From Verrucomicrobiaceae bacterium (lineage in GTDB: Bacteria > Verrucomicrobiota > Verrucomicrobiia > Verrucomicrobiales > Verrucomicrobiaceae): DNA of 64,000 bases. Below are positions 1 to 7,838 of the stretch, one piece after another. Below the pieces are notes generated by a model. It saw nothing but the letters and a program-made list of their open reading frames with translations, was not told the DNA's origin and made no database searches. A program made the position numbers and the translations under genes. The stretch is from contig JAEUHK010000094.1 in NCBI GenBank assembly GCA_016795465.1, forward strand, positions 1 through 64,000, in the 5' to 3' direction. Numbering within the stretch: the first letter of the stretch is position 1; each line of letters starts with the position of its first letter.

Positions 1-67
1 TTTCGGGGAGAGCCGCTCAAGACTGGTCCTCCATGCCGGATTCGCCTGAACGCCAAACCAAAGCACC

Positions 68-898
68 ATGGGATTTTTCAAAAAACGCAGCGTCGATGAA
101 CTCGGCGAGAAGAAGAAAGACATGCCGGAGGGCCTTTGGACCAAGTGCCCTTCGTGTAACGAGAGCCTCTTCGAGGACGCCCTCACCAAAAACCTCCGCG
201 TCTGCACCCACTGCGGCTACCACTTCACCATCAGCAGCGGCGACCGCCTGGCCAGCCTCGTGGATGAAGGCAGCTTTCAGGAGATGGATGCCAAGCTCGA
301 CAGCGTGAACGCCCTCGGCTTCAAAGGCTACCTCGACAAGGTGAAGGCCTACCAGAGCAAAACCGGCCTCGGCGAAGCAGTCGTGACCGGCCGGGCGAAC
401 ATCGAGACCATCCCCGTCCTGCTCGCCGTGATGGATTTCCGCTTCCTCGGTGCCTCCATGGGCAGTGTGGTGGGCGAAAAGATCACCCGCGCCATCGAGG
501 CGGCCACCGCCGAGCGAAAACCCGTCATCGTCTTTTCCGCCTCCGGCGGCGCCCGCATGCACGAGGGCATCCTCAGCCTCATGCAGATGGCCAAGACCAG
601 CGGCGCCCTCGCCCGCCATGCCGAGGCACGCCTGCCCTACATCTCTGTTTTGACTCACCCGACCACCGGCGGCGTCACCGCCAGCTTCGCGACCCTCGGC
701 GACCTCATCATCGCCGAGCCGAAGTGCATGATCGGCTTTGCCGGCCCTCGCGTGGTGAAGGAAACGACCCACGCCGACCTCCCGCCCGGCTTCCAGACGG
801 CCGAGTTCATGCTCCAGCACGGCTTGGTGGATATGATCGTCGAGCGCAAAGACATGCGTCCCACGCTGGCGAAGGTGCTGCGGTATATGACGAAGTAA
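68..898 (+). CDS. accD: Acetyl-CoA carboxylase carboxyltransferase subunit beta
   Basis: Cytoplasmic beta subunit of acetyl-CoA carboxyltransferase, which with AccA moves the carboxyl group from carboxybiotin to acetyl-CoA to make malonyl-CoA for fatty acid synthesis. The N-terminus has the expected four-cysteine zinc ribbon (C27-x2-C30-x15-C46-x2-C49). It is followed by a crotonase-fold carboxyltransferase domain with GGARMHEG near residue 160, TTGGVTASFA near 200 and GFAGPRVV near 220. At 276 residues it is close to the usual 280-300. The ATG at 68 starts the conserved basic N-terminus; a longer overlapping frame from 33 is not conserved-looking. accA is not in the window. tgt follows after about 70 nt on the same strand. 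Confidence 0.97.
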   Translation: MGFFKKRSVDELGEKKKDMPEGLWTKCPSCNESLFEDALTKNLRVCTHCGYHFTISSGDRLASLVDEGSFQEMDAKLDSVNALGFKGYLDKVKAYQSKTGLGEAVVTGRANIETIPVLLAVMDFRFLGASMGSVVGEKITRAIEAATAERKPVIVFSASGGARMHEGILSLMQMAKTSGALARHAEARLPYISVLTHPTTGGVTASFATLGDLIIAEPKCMIGFAGPRVVKETTHADLPPGFQTAEFMLQHGLVDMIVERKDMRPTLAKVLRYMTK

Positions 899-968
899 GG
901 GCACCAAGCCCTTCACTTGCGCTTTCCACCGCATCGGCGAGACTCCGCGCCCTTTTTTGGGCTGCCCC

Positions 969-2111
969 ATGCCGTTTGAACTCCTCGCCACCGATTCCTC
1001 GTCTCTCGCCCGCCGCGGTCGTTTGACGACGCCGCATGGCGTGGTGGAGACGCCGGTGTTCATGCCGGTGGGCACGCAGGGCACGGTGAAGGCCGTGCAT
1101 CCGCAGGAGCTGAAGGCGCTGAATTCGCAGATCATCCTCGGCAATACCTACCATCTCTTCGTGCGGCCGGGGATGGAGATCATGAAGGAAGCGGGTGGCC
1201 TGCATGCCTTTTCGAACTGGGACCGGCCCATTTTGACGGACAGCGGCGGCTTCCAGGTCTTCTCGCTGGCCAAACTGCGCAAAATCAAAGAGGAGGGCGT
1301 GCATTTCCAAAACCACCTCGATGGCACGCCGATGTTCATCGGCCCTGAAACCTCGATGGAGATCCAGGCGACACTCGGATCGGACATCGCGATGCTGTTT
1401 GACGAATGCACGCCGTATCCCTGTGAGGTCTCCGAAGCCTCCAAAAGCCTCGATTTGACCCTGCGGTGGGCGAAACGCTGCCGCGAGTGGATCGATCAAA
1501 ACCGTCCGCAGACCGGTGGTGGGCCGCAGCAGCACTTTGGCATCGTGCAGGGCAGTGTTTACGAGGATCTGCGCAAAAAATCCGCACGCGAACTCGTCGC
1601 GATGGGCTTCGATGGTTACGCCATTGGCGGCCTGAGCGTCGGCGAGCCCGAGGAGGACATGATGCGCATCGCGGAGTGGGTCACGCCGCTGCTCCCCGCG
1701 AATCAGGCCCGCTACGCGATGGGTCTCGGCACGCCGCCGCAGGTCATCGAGCTCATCGCCCGCGGCATCGACATGTTTGACTGCGTTTTGCCCACGCGGC
1801 TGGCCCGGAACGGCACCGCCTTCACCCACGACGGGATGATGAACCTGCGAAACGCCTGCTACGCCCGCGACTTCCGCCCCATCGCCGAGGACACGCATCC
1901 GCTCTGCCAGGGCTTCTCACGGGCCTACATCCGGCACCTTGTGATGGCTCAGGAGATCATGGGTTTGCGGTTGATTTCTCTTCATAACCTGCATTTCTAC
2001 GCGTCCCTCACGTCCAGGGCACGTCAAGCGATCGAACAGGGTTGTTTCGCCGAGTTCAGGGCGGAGGTGGTCGCCCGCTACAAAACCTCTCCCTCCTCCC
2101 CCGAATCATGA
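969..2111 (+). CDS. tgt: Queuine/preQ1 tRNA-guanine transglycosylase
   Basis: Exchanges guanine 34 of GUN-anticodon tRNAs for a queuosine precursor. The TIM-barrel family signature is clear: DSGGFQVFSL with catalytic Asp91, FDECTPYP, GGLSVGE, and the nucleophile Asp271 in DCVLPTR. ATG at 969 is preferred over an in-frame TTG at 957. The protein has 380 residues, normal for the family. The zinc site is odd. Known bacterial enzymes have CxCxxC plus a distal His, but the aligned residues here are Asp308-x-His310-x2-Cys313, with the distal His339 kept (SLHN). The stop codon overlaps the yajC start as ATGA, the classic tgt-yajC-sec arrangement. Confidence 0.96.
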   Translation: MPFELLATDSSSLARRGRLTTPHGVVETPVFMPVGTQGTVKAVHPQELKALNSQIILGNTYHLFVRPGMEIMKEAGGLHAFSNWDRPILTDSGGFQVFSLAKLRKIKEEGVHFQNHLDGTPMFIGPETSMEIQATLGSDIAMLFDECTPYPCEVSEASKSLDLTLRWAKRCREWIDQNRPQTGGGPQQHFGIVQGSVYEDLRKKSARELVAMGFDGYAIGGLSVGEPEEDMMRIAEWVTPLLPANQARYAMGLGTPPQVIELIARGIDMFDCVLPTRLARNGTAFTHDGMMNLRNACYARDFRPIAEDTHPLCQGFSRAYIRHLVMAQEIMGLRLISLHNLHFYASLTSRARQAIEQGCFAEFRAEVVARYKTSPSSPES

Positions 2112-2455
2112 TTTCTCAGACTACTCACGCCCTCATCCTGGCACAGGCCGCCGGCGGCGCCGCTCCCGCCGGTCTCGGCAACCCGCTGTGGATGTTCGTC
2201 ATCATGATCGTGATGATGTACTTCATCGCCATCCGTCCGCAGCAGAAGCGCATGAAGGAGCACCAGGCCCTCGTCGCCAGCGCGAAGGTGGGTGACCACG
2301 TCGTCATGGAGTGCGGTGTGCATGGCATCATCACGAGCATCAAGGAGCGCACCGTGATGGTGAGGATCGCCGACAACGTGAAAGTCGAATACGAGCGCGT
2401 GAAGATCGCCGCCGTCTCCAAGAAGTCGGATGTCGTCGAGGCTCAGACAGCCTGA
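2108..2455 (+). CDS. yajC: Preprotein translocase subunit YajC
   Basis: Small accessory subunit of the SecDF-YajC complex that assists export through SecYEG at the inner membrane. It has 115 residues: a short N-terminus, one membrane helix around residues 28-45 followed by the family hallmark IRPQQKRMKEHQ, and then the cytoplasmic KOW-like region (KVGDHVV, GVHGIITSI). The ATG overlaps the tgt stop (ATGA), so the two are probably translationally coupled. A frame opening earlier at 2042 lies inside tgt and is not a likely start. secDF follows after 38 nt. Confidence 0.95.
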   Translation: MISQTTHALILAQAAGGAAPAGLGNPLWMFVIMIVMMYFIAIRPQQKRMKEHQALVASAKVGDHVVMECGVHGIITSIKERTVMVRIADNVKVEYERVKIAAVSKKSDVVEAQTA

Positions 2456-2493
2456 TTTCCGCCTCTCCCTCCCTTTTCAGCCTTTTCCCAACC

Positions 2494-4920
2494 ATGAACG
2501 CCTACGCCACCTTCCTCATCGGAGCCACGATCCTGCTGCTGCTGCTTATTTATGTCGGCACGGCGGTCCACAAGACCAAGCGCCTTGTCGGCACCCTGCT
2601 CATCGCCCTCACCGCGGCTTCTTCACTGCTCACGATCAAGAGCGTCGGTATCCCGCTGGGCATCGACCTCCAGGGCGGCAGCGAGTTCATCGTCGAGCTC
2701 CAGCCCGGCAAATCCGATGACGGCACGCAGAAGCCCGTCACCGCCGCCTCCGTGCAGCAGGCCATCGGCATCCTCGAAAAGCGTCTGAATCCCGAAGGTA
2801 ACAAAGACCTCACCATGCAGCCGCAGGGAGACACCCGCATCGTCATCCAGATGCCCGGTGTGAAGCCCGAGGAGATCGACGGCATCCGCCAGAAGATCCA
2901 GCAGGTGGCTCATCTGGAGTTTCGCATGACGCACCCGGATTCCGGCTACCAGCAGAAGGAAGACGAACTGAAGGCCGCAAAGGCCAGCGGCGTGCGTGAT
3001 CCTTCGTTTGAACTTCTTCCGCAGAAGCCCCGCAAGGACAAGATGGGCAAGGAAATCGCCCAGCCGGACCTCGTCGTGAAGCGCCGCGCTGAATTCGAAG
3101 GCAAGCACGTCGATCGTGCCGGAGCCACCTTCGATGCCGAAGGCTGGACCGTGCTGCTCAAGATGAATAGCGAAGGCACCAAGCTCTTCGACGCCACCGC
3201 CGAGGTCAATCAAGGCCGCCGCATGGCCATCATCGTGGACGGCGTGGTCATCTCCGCCCCCACGCTGCGTGAGAAGCGCTACAACGGCAATGCCAGCATC
3301 ACCGGCGACTTCGACCAAGAAGAAGCCTTCACCCTCGCCACGCTGCTGAACAACCCGCTGGAAAACCCGATGCGCATCCAATCGGAAGCGACCGTGTCCA
3401 GCGCCTACGGCCAGTCCTCCATCGACCAGGGCAAGTGGGTGGGCGTCGCCGCCCTCGCTCTCACGACGCTCTTCATGCTCTTCATCTACCGCCTCGCCGG
3501 TCTCGTGGCCATCATCGGCCTCGTGGTGAACATGTGCATCCTCTTCGGCGCTCTCTCGCTCTTCCAGTTCACCCTCACGATGCCCGGTATCGCCGGTCTC
3601 GTGCTCACGATCGGTATGGCTGTCGATGCGAACGTGCTCATCTACGAGCGTCTGCGTGAAGAAATGGAAGCCGGCAAGACTTTGGCCGGCGCCCTCGAAT
3701 CCGCCTACGACAAGGCCTTCAGCGCCATCGCTGACTCGAACATCACCACACTCATCTCCGCCGTCATCCTCTTCGCGATCTCCGGTGGCCTCGTGAAGGG
3801 CTTCGCGGTCACCTTGATGATCGGTCTGCTCTCCTCGATGATCGGTGCCCTCATCGTCACCCGCGTGATCTTCATGTGGGTGGTGGATAAAAACATCCTC
3901 ACCAAGATCCACACCACCCGCATCATCCCGGACAAGGTCTTCGACATCCTTTCCAAGGCTCCCACCTTCATCATCGCCTCGCTGGTGGTCACCGCGATCT
4001 CCTTCGGCACCCTCGTTTACAAGGGCAAGTCCAGCCTCGGCATCGACTTCCGTGGCGGCGGCCGTGTGGACGTCGTTCTCGCCCCCGGTAAAACCCTCGC
4101 CGACACCGATTTCGACGCTGTGATCAAGCCGCTCAAGCAGTCGGACGGCAAGGAGATCGGTACCTACTACATCCAGCGCAAGGCTGATCCGGCCACCGGA
4201 GCCACGAACATCTCCATCCGCTGCGAAGAACTCAGCGGCGCGGCCATCGACAATGCCGTCAAGGCCAAGTGGACCAAGGACGGCACCGTCACCGGCACCA
4301 GCGTCGCCACGGTCGGCGCAGTCATCGGCGATGAGGCCATGTACTCCTCCTTCTGGGCCATGGGCCTCGCCCTCGTGGCGATCTTCGTTTACCTCATGTT
4401 CCGCTTTGAGTTCGCCTTCGCCCTCGGTGCCAGCGTCGCCCTCTTCCATGACGTGCTCATGGTGCCGGGTCTGGTGGTTCTTTTCGGCCAGGAGCTGAGC
4501 ATCATCCACGTCGGTGCTTTGCTGACCATCGCCGGTTACTCGATCAATGACACCATCGTCGTCTTCGACCGTATCCGTGAAGAAATTCAGCGTGGTGTGG
4601 GCGGTTCGCTTCGTGACACGATGAACGAGGCCATCTGCAAAACGCTCTCCCGCACGCTCCTCACCGGCCCCACGGCCCTCGCTCCGATGATCGTGCTGCT
4701 CTTCCTCGGCAATCCGGCCATGCTCGAGTTCGCGATGCCGATCACCATCGGCGTGCTGCTCGGCACCTACTCCTCCATCTTCATCGCCTCCCCGCTCGTG
4801 CTCTGGTATGCGAAGAAGACGGGCACCAGCCTGAAGCGCCAGGTGCTCGACGCCCAGATCGAGCAGATGAAGGCCCAGCAGGCCATCGCCGCCGCCCAGG
4901 CCGCCGGCGCGAAGCTGTAA
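2494..4920 (+). CDS. secDF: Fused protein translocase SecDF
   Basis: Inner-membrane RND-superfamily protein that uses the proton gradient to pull exported proteins into the periplasm. SecD and SecF are one 808-residue chain. The SecD half shows GIDLQGGSEF, a periplasmic P1 domain, and the helix cluster with GMAVDANVLIYERLREE. The SecF half starts near residue 510 with GIDFRGGGRVDV and contains SINDTIVVFDRIREE. The start is placed at ATG 2494, which gives the signal-anchor MNAYATFLIGATILLLLLIY; an earlier in-frame start at 2311 would lie inside yajC. A strong intrinsic terminator follows the stop codon. A 778-residue frame on the opposite strand is a shadow. Confidence 0.97.
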   Translation: MNAYATFLIGATILLLLLIYVGTAVHKTKRLVGTLLIALTAASSLLTIKSVGIPLGIDLQGGSEFIVELQPGKSDDGTQKPVTAASVQQAIGILEKRLNPEGNKDLTMQPQGDTRIVIQMPGVKPEEIDGIRQKIQQVAHLEFRMTHPDSGYQQKEDELKAAKASGVRDPSFELLPQKPRKDKMGKEIAQPDLVVKRRAEFEGKHVDRAGATFDAEGWTVLLKMNSEGTKLFDATAEVNQGRRMAIIVDGVVISAPTLREKRYNGNASITGDFDQEEAFTLATLLNNPLENPMRIQSEATVSSAYGQSSIDQGKWVGVAALALTTLFMLFIYRLAGLVAIIGLVVNMCILFGALSLFQFTLTMPGIAGLVLTIGMAVDANVLIYERLREEMEAGKTLAGALESAYDKAFSAIADSNITTLISAVILFAISGGLVKGFAVTLMIGLLSSMIGALIVTRVIFMWVVDKNILTKIHTTRIIPDKVFDILSKAPTFIIASLVVTAISFGTLVYKGKSSLGIDFRGGGRVDVVLAPGKTLADTDFDAVIKPLKQSDGKEIGTYYIQRKADPATGATNISIRCEELSGAAIDNAVKAKWTKDGTVTGTSVATVGAVIGDEAMYSSFWAMGLALVAIFVYLMFRFEFAFALGASVALFHDVLMVPGLVVLFGQELSIIHVGALLTIAGYSINDTIVVFDRIREEIQRGVGGSLRDTMNEAICKTLSRTLLTGPTALAPMIVLLFLGNPAMLEFAMPITIGVLLGTYSSIFIASPLVLWYAKKTGTSLKRQVLDAQIEQMKAQQAIAAAQAAGAKL

Positions 4921-4945
4921 AAGCAGCCCCTCAACCTCTCTCCCC

Positions 4946-4979
4946 ATCCGGCGGACCACTTTGGTCCGCCGGATTTTTT
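4946..4979 (+). terminator. Rho-independent terminator after secDF
   Basis: A perfect 13-bp inverted repeat (ATCCGGCGGACCA, 4946-4958, against 4962-4974) with a 3-nt loop is followed directly by a run of T (4974-4979). It lies 26 nt after the secDF stop and closes the accD-tgt-yajC-secDF run. Confidence 0.93.
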
Positions 4980-5035
4980 ATGTCGGGGCTTTTCCGATTG
5001 CCGCCTGCGAGGCTTTTCGGTAAAAGCGCCACACC

Positions 5036-5764
5036 ATGAATTACCACGTCGCCCAAAATGGAACCCAGCTCGGCGTTCTGTCCGAACAAGACATCGTCAA
5101 CCGCCTCGCCAGCGGCCAGCTTTCCAGCAATGACCTCTTCTGGACCGACGGCATGGCCGACTGGCAGCCGCTGGGATCCAAGTTCCGCTCACCGGTGACC
5201 ACGCCCGCACCTTTTCCCACCACACCAGCGAGCATCAATCCTTACGCGGCACCGGCTTCGAATGTGCTGAGGACTCCTTCCGCTGGTGAAAGCTTCGAAC
5301 TGGCGGATCGGGGCACACGATTGGGCGCTTCCTTTATCGAGGGATTGGTTTTCCTGCTGGCTGCCTCGCCGATCATCATCGCCGTGGGATTTGAGGAGAT
5401 GTTCGCAGAGGAATCATCCGCCACGACAGAGCCCACAGAAATGAACTTTATGCTGCTAGGGCTGGGCCTTTTGCTTGTGCTCGGCGTGGGTATCTACCAG
5501 CTCGTCATGCTGGCGACTCGCGGCCAGTCCATCGGCAAGCGCTTGCTGGGTATCCGCATCGTGACGCATCCCGACGGAGCCAACCCTGGCGGTGTGAAGA
5601 CCATCATCACGCGCGGTTTCGTGCCGGGCATCATCTCAAACATCCCCATCCTCGGCCCGATCTTCTCCATTGTGAACATCTGCTTTATCTTCCGTGAGGA
5701 CCGCCGATGCATCCACGATCTCATCGCGGGCACGCAGGTGGTGAAGGGGCATCCGCCGCAGTAA
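5036..5764 (+). CDS. GYF_2 and RDD domain membrane protein
   Basis: A 242-residue protein with two modules. The N-terminal 55 residues look like a GYF_2/DUF4339 domain (GQLSSNDLFWTDGMADWQPL), thought to bind proline-rich peptides. After a Pro/Ala linker comes an RDD domain with the Arg near ADRGTRLGASFIEGLVFLL, helices around 108-125 and 145-165, and the conserved GQSIGKRLLGIRIV segment. RDD proteins are poorly understood inner-membrane proteins; some have been linked to ion transport. It stands alone between the secDF terminator and a convergent GDPD gene 6 nt beyond its end. No specific role can be assigned. Confidence 0.85.
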   Translation: MNYHVAQNGTQLGVLSEQDIVNRLASGQLSSNDLFWTDGMADWQPLGSKFRSPVTTPAPFPTTPASINPYAAPASNVLRTPSAGESFELADRGTRLGASFIEGLVFLLAASPIIIAVGFEEMFAEESSATTEPTEMNFMLLGLGLLLVLGVGIYQLVMLATRGQSIGKRLLGIRIVTHPDGANPGGVKTIITRGFVPGIISNIPILGPIFSIVNICFIFREDRRCIHDLIAGTQVVKGHPPQ

Positions 5765-5770
5765 ACCCGG

Positions 5771-6508
5771 TCACTCCAGCGCCTTCTTCGCCATCACCGG
5801 ATCATCGGTGGTGATGCCGTCGAGGCCCAGTCGAGCATAGCGGGCCACCTCGGCGGGCTTGTTGATGGTGTAAACGATGGCCTTGAGGCTGGCGGCGTGG
5901 ATTTGGGAAACCATGGCGGCATCCCATTTCCAATCGGAGCCGAGGTCGAGGCCGTCGAGGCCATTCGCTTTGGCTTCGACGATGAGCTTCGAGAGATCGA
6001 CGGGCTCCTTCTGCTTGTTTTTGCTGCCGGAGAGCTGGAAGACCGGAATCCAAGGCAGCGCCTTCTTCGCCGCGGCACAGGCGTCTTTTTGAAAGCTGAT
6101 GATGGCGAGCTGCTTCGCCCGCGGTTTCAGCGGCTCGAGCACTTTCACAAGCGCCGGGACGATCTCCGCGCCGGTTTTGATCTCGATGACAAAGCGTCCG
6201 CGATCCACCGGCATCGTCGCGAGAGCCTGTGCAAGCGTCGGAGGCTCTTTCAAATCAGCGAGCTTGGTCTTCGCGATGACCTTGTTCTCGCCGGGATAGG
6301 TGCGTTTCGTGTCTTTGTCGTGAATGACGACCACCTCGCCATCCGCCGTGAGATGAATGTCGAGCTCGCAAGCATCCGCACCGCTCTTCCAAGCCAGCTC
6401 AAAGGCCTCAATCGTGTTTTCAGGTGCCTTCGCCGAAAACCCGCGGTGAGCGATGATTTCGACCGCGGCGGCGTTCATGGCGAAGAGGAGGAAAAGTAGT
6501 GTTTTCAT
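5771..6508 (-). CDS. Glycerophosphodiester phosphodiesterase, secreted
   Basis: Hydrolyses glycerophosphodiesters to glycerol-3-phosphate and an alcohol, probably in the periplasm. It has 245 residues from the ATG at 6508, which gives a signal peptide (MKTLLFLLFAMNAAA) just before the catalytic barrel. The active-site set is visible: His21-Arg22 in AHRG, Glu31 in PENT, Glu48 and Asp50 in ELDIH, and His63 in VIHD. A longer frame starting at 6562 would put 18 unrelated residues before the signal peptide and run into an intergenic repeat, so it was not used. The gene is convergent with the GYF-RDD gene. Confidence 0.9.
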   Translation of the reverse strand: MKTLLFLLFAMNAAAVEIIAHRGFSAKAPENTIEAFELAWKSGADACELDIHLTADGEVVVIHDKDTKRTYPGENKVIAKTKLADLKEPPTLAQALATMPVDRGRFVIEIKTGAEIVPALVKVLEPLKPRAKQLAIISFQKDACAAAKKALPWIPVFQLSGSKNKQKEPVDLSKLIVEAKANGLDGLDLGSDWKWDAAMVSQIHAASLKAIVYTINKPAEVARYARLGLDGITTDDPVMAKKALE

Positions 6509-6509
6509 A

Positions 6510-6583
6510 GTGATGCGTGCTTCGTGATGCGTGAGTCTCGAAAAGTGCCGTTGGGGGTTCACGCATCACGCTTCACGAATCAC
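6510..6583. repeat. Imperfect inverted repeat of a degenerate word
   Basis: Between the GDPD start and the pyrE stop, 24-nt arms at 6510-6533 and 6560-6583 are inverted copies with 4 mismatches. Each arm is built from repeats of a word like GTGATGCGTG. The transcript could fold into a hairpin, but no T-run follows, so it is listed as a repeat. Confidence 0.75.
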
Positions 6584-6586
6584 TTC

Positions 6587-7156
6587 TCACACCAATTCCG
6601 GCCGCGTAAACGCCGCCACCACCGGATAACCCTTGCTCTCGATGTTCTCACGTCCGCCCTCCTGGCGATCGACGAGGATGAGAGCGAAGGCGACCTTGCC
6701 GCCTTCTTCCTCAATGGCCTGAATGGCCTTCAAAGTCGAGTCACCGGTGGTGATGACATCATCGACGACGACGACGGGCTGGTCGGGCGTGAAATTGCCT
6801 TCGATGCGCTTGCCGCGGCCGTGGCCTTTGGCCTCTTTGCGCACGACAAAGGCCTGCACAGGCTTTGCATCGCCCGCCATGCTGGAGCTCATGGCCACCG
6901 CGAGCGTGATCGGGTCCGCACCCATCGTGAGACCGCCGAGCGAGCCGATGCTGAGGCCGCGAGCAGCTTCTTCTTTGCGCAGCAAATCATGCAAAACGCG
7001 ACCGACAAGAACCGCGCCGCGTGAATCGAGCGTGGTGACGCGGCAATCGACATACAGATCACTCTCCTTGCCCGAGGCGAGGGTGAATTTGCCCGTCTTC
7101 ACGGACTTGGCTTTGAGGATCGTGCGGAGTTCTTCGCGGTCAGCTTGCAGGGACAT
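6587..7156 (-). CDS. pyrE: Orotate phosphoribosyltransferase
   Basis: Adds phosphoribose from PRPP to orotate to give orotidine 5'-monophosphate in pyrimidine synthesis. It has 189 residues from the ATG at 7156 (MSLQADREELRTIL). The PRPP-binding loop VVVVDDVITTGDSTLKAI is at about 128-145. The orotate/PRPP region FTLASGKESDLYVDCR is near 24-39, and the flexible loop RKEAKGHGRGKRIEG is near 106-120. A longer frame adds a proline/isoleucine-rich leader that reads through a degenerate repeat and is unlikely to be translated. The start overlaps the end of the upstream gene by 17 nt, which suggests coupling. Confidence 0.94.
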   Translation of the reverse strand: MSLQADREELRTILKAKSVKTGKFTLASGKESDLYVDCRVTTLDSRGAVLVGRVLHDLLRKEEAARGLSIGSLGGLTMGADPITLAVAMSSSMAGDAKPVQAFVVRKEAKGHGRGKRIEGNFTPDQPVVVVDDVITTGDSTLKAIQAIEEEGGKVAFALILVDRQEGGRENIESKGYPVVAAFTRPELV

Positions 7157-7793
7157 CGTCGGTGGGTGTGGGTTCGGGGTTGGGGGGATTGGACAGATCG
7201 GTCTGATCGGACGGATCTGGAATTTCGGAAGGCACGACGCCATCGACCGTCAGCGTGACTCCGACGGCCTTCGCGGCTTCCACCGCCGGACCGCCGAAGG
7301 CAAGGATGGTAGCCACTTCTTCCTGGATTTGGGCCACTTCATCGAGTTTCAGCTCGGGATCGCGGACGATGAAGACCTCGCCAGTCTTCTTGTTCTCGTA
7401 AAAGAGCATCTTGTTCCCGTCGATCTCCTTTTCGGCGGTCTGCACGAGCTGGCGCTTCCGCTCAAGCATGAGGGCGAGGATGTAGCGGGCGTTCTCCGTC
7501 TTCGGATCGCCCTCCTCGATGAAGCGCTGGAGCAGCTCCTGGGCGCTGGCTTTCGGGGCGATCTCCGGTTTCGCCTCGACCTCGACCTTCTGGTAAAGCG
7601 TGCGCCAGGCGGCGATGGGCTTGCGGGCCTCTTTTTCGGCGGGCCAGGCCTCGGCGCAGATGTCCCGGCGGGCATACTCGTTGAGATCCGGGTCAAAGTA
7701 GATGGCGGTGTGAAAGACCTCTCCGTCCTCGAAAGGACGCTGAGTGACGGCGCAGGTGTGGGCTCGGCTGCGAATGTGCCAGTTCTGTTGCAT
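7140..7793 (-). CDS. Conserved hypothetical protein upstream of pyrE
   Basis: A 217-residue predicted cytoplasmic protein not assigned to a named family. It has no signal peptide or membrane helix. The N-terminus (MQQNWHIRSRAHTCAVTQRPFEDGE) looks like a small zinc-knuckle-like or treble-clef start, with Cys14 and a later Cys near residue 46. The middle is mostly charged helix. The last 25 residues (PSEIPDPSDQTDLSNPPNPEP) are low-complexity and encoded by a degenerate DNA repeat, so the C-terminus is probably not structured. Its 3' end overlaps the pyrE start by 17 nt, so it is likely cotranscribed with pyrE. Confidence 0.75.
   Translation of the reverse strand: MQQNWHIRSRAHTCAVTQRPFEDGEVFHTAIYFDPDLNEYARRDICAEAWPAEKEARKPIAAWRTLYQKVEVEAKPEIAPKASAQELLQRFIEEGDPKTENARYILALMLERKRQLVQTAEKEIDGNKMLFYENKKTGEVFIVRDPELKLDEVAQIQEEVATILAFGGPAVEAAKAVGVTLTVDGVVPSEIPDPSDQTDLSNPPNPEPTPTDDVPAS
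7189..7220. repeat. Degenerate GATCGGTCTGATCGG word repeat in a gene's 3' end
   Basis: About 32 nt of near-tandem words (GATCGGTCTGATCGGACGG) lie in the last codons of the conserved hypothetical gene and upstream of the pyrE start. The encoded Asp/Pro/Ser tail looks unstructured. It resembles the other degenerate word repeats of this window in style but not in sequence. Confidence 0.55.
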
Positions 7794-7809
7794 CAGGCGG
7801 TCTCTATGA

Positions 7810-7838
7810 GTTCCAAGTTCAAGGTTTCAAGTTTCAAG
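7810..7838. repeat. Degenerate AAGTTTCAAG word repeat
   Basis: Near-tandem copies of a TTCAAG/GTTTCAAG word sit at the very 3' end of the LptF/LptG-like gene and supply its stop codon (7834-7836, minus strand). It fills most of the gap before the next gene. Confidence 0.55.

Noticed and set aside
899..968. Terminator between accD and tgt
   Set aside because: A 6-bp AAGGGC/GCCCTT hairpin overlaps the accD stop codon, but it is weak and has no T-run directly after it.
2623..4959. 778-residue open frame on the minus strand
   Set aside because: It is fully antisense to secDF and has the His/Asp/Gly-rich composition of a GC-skew shadow frame.
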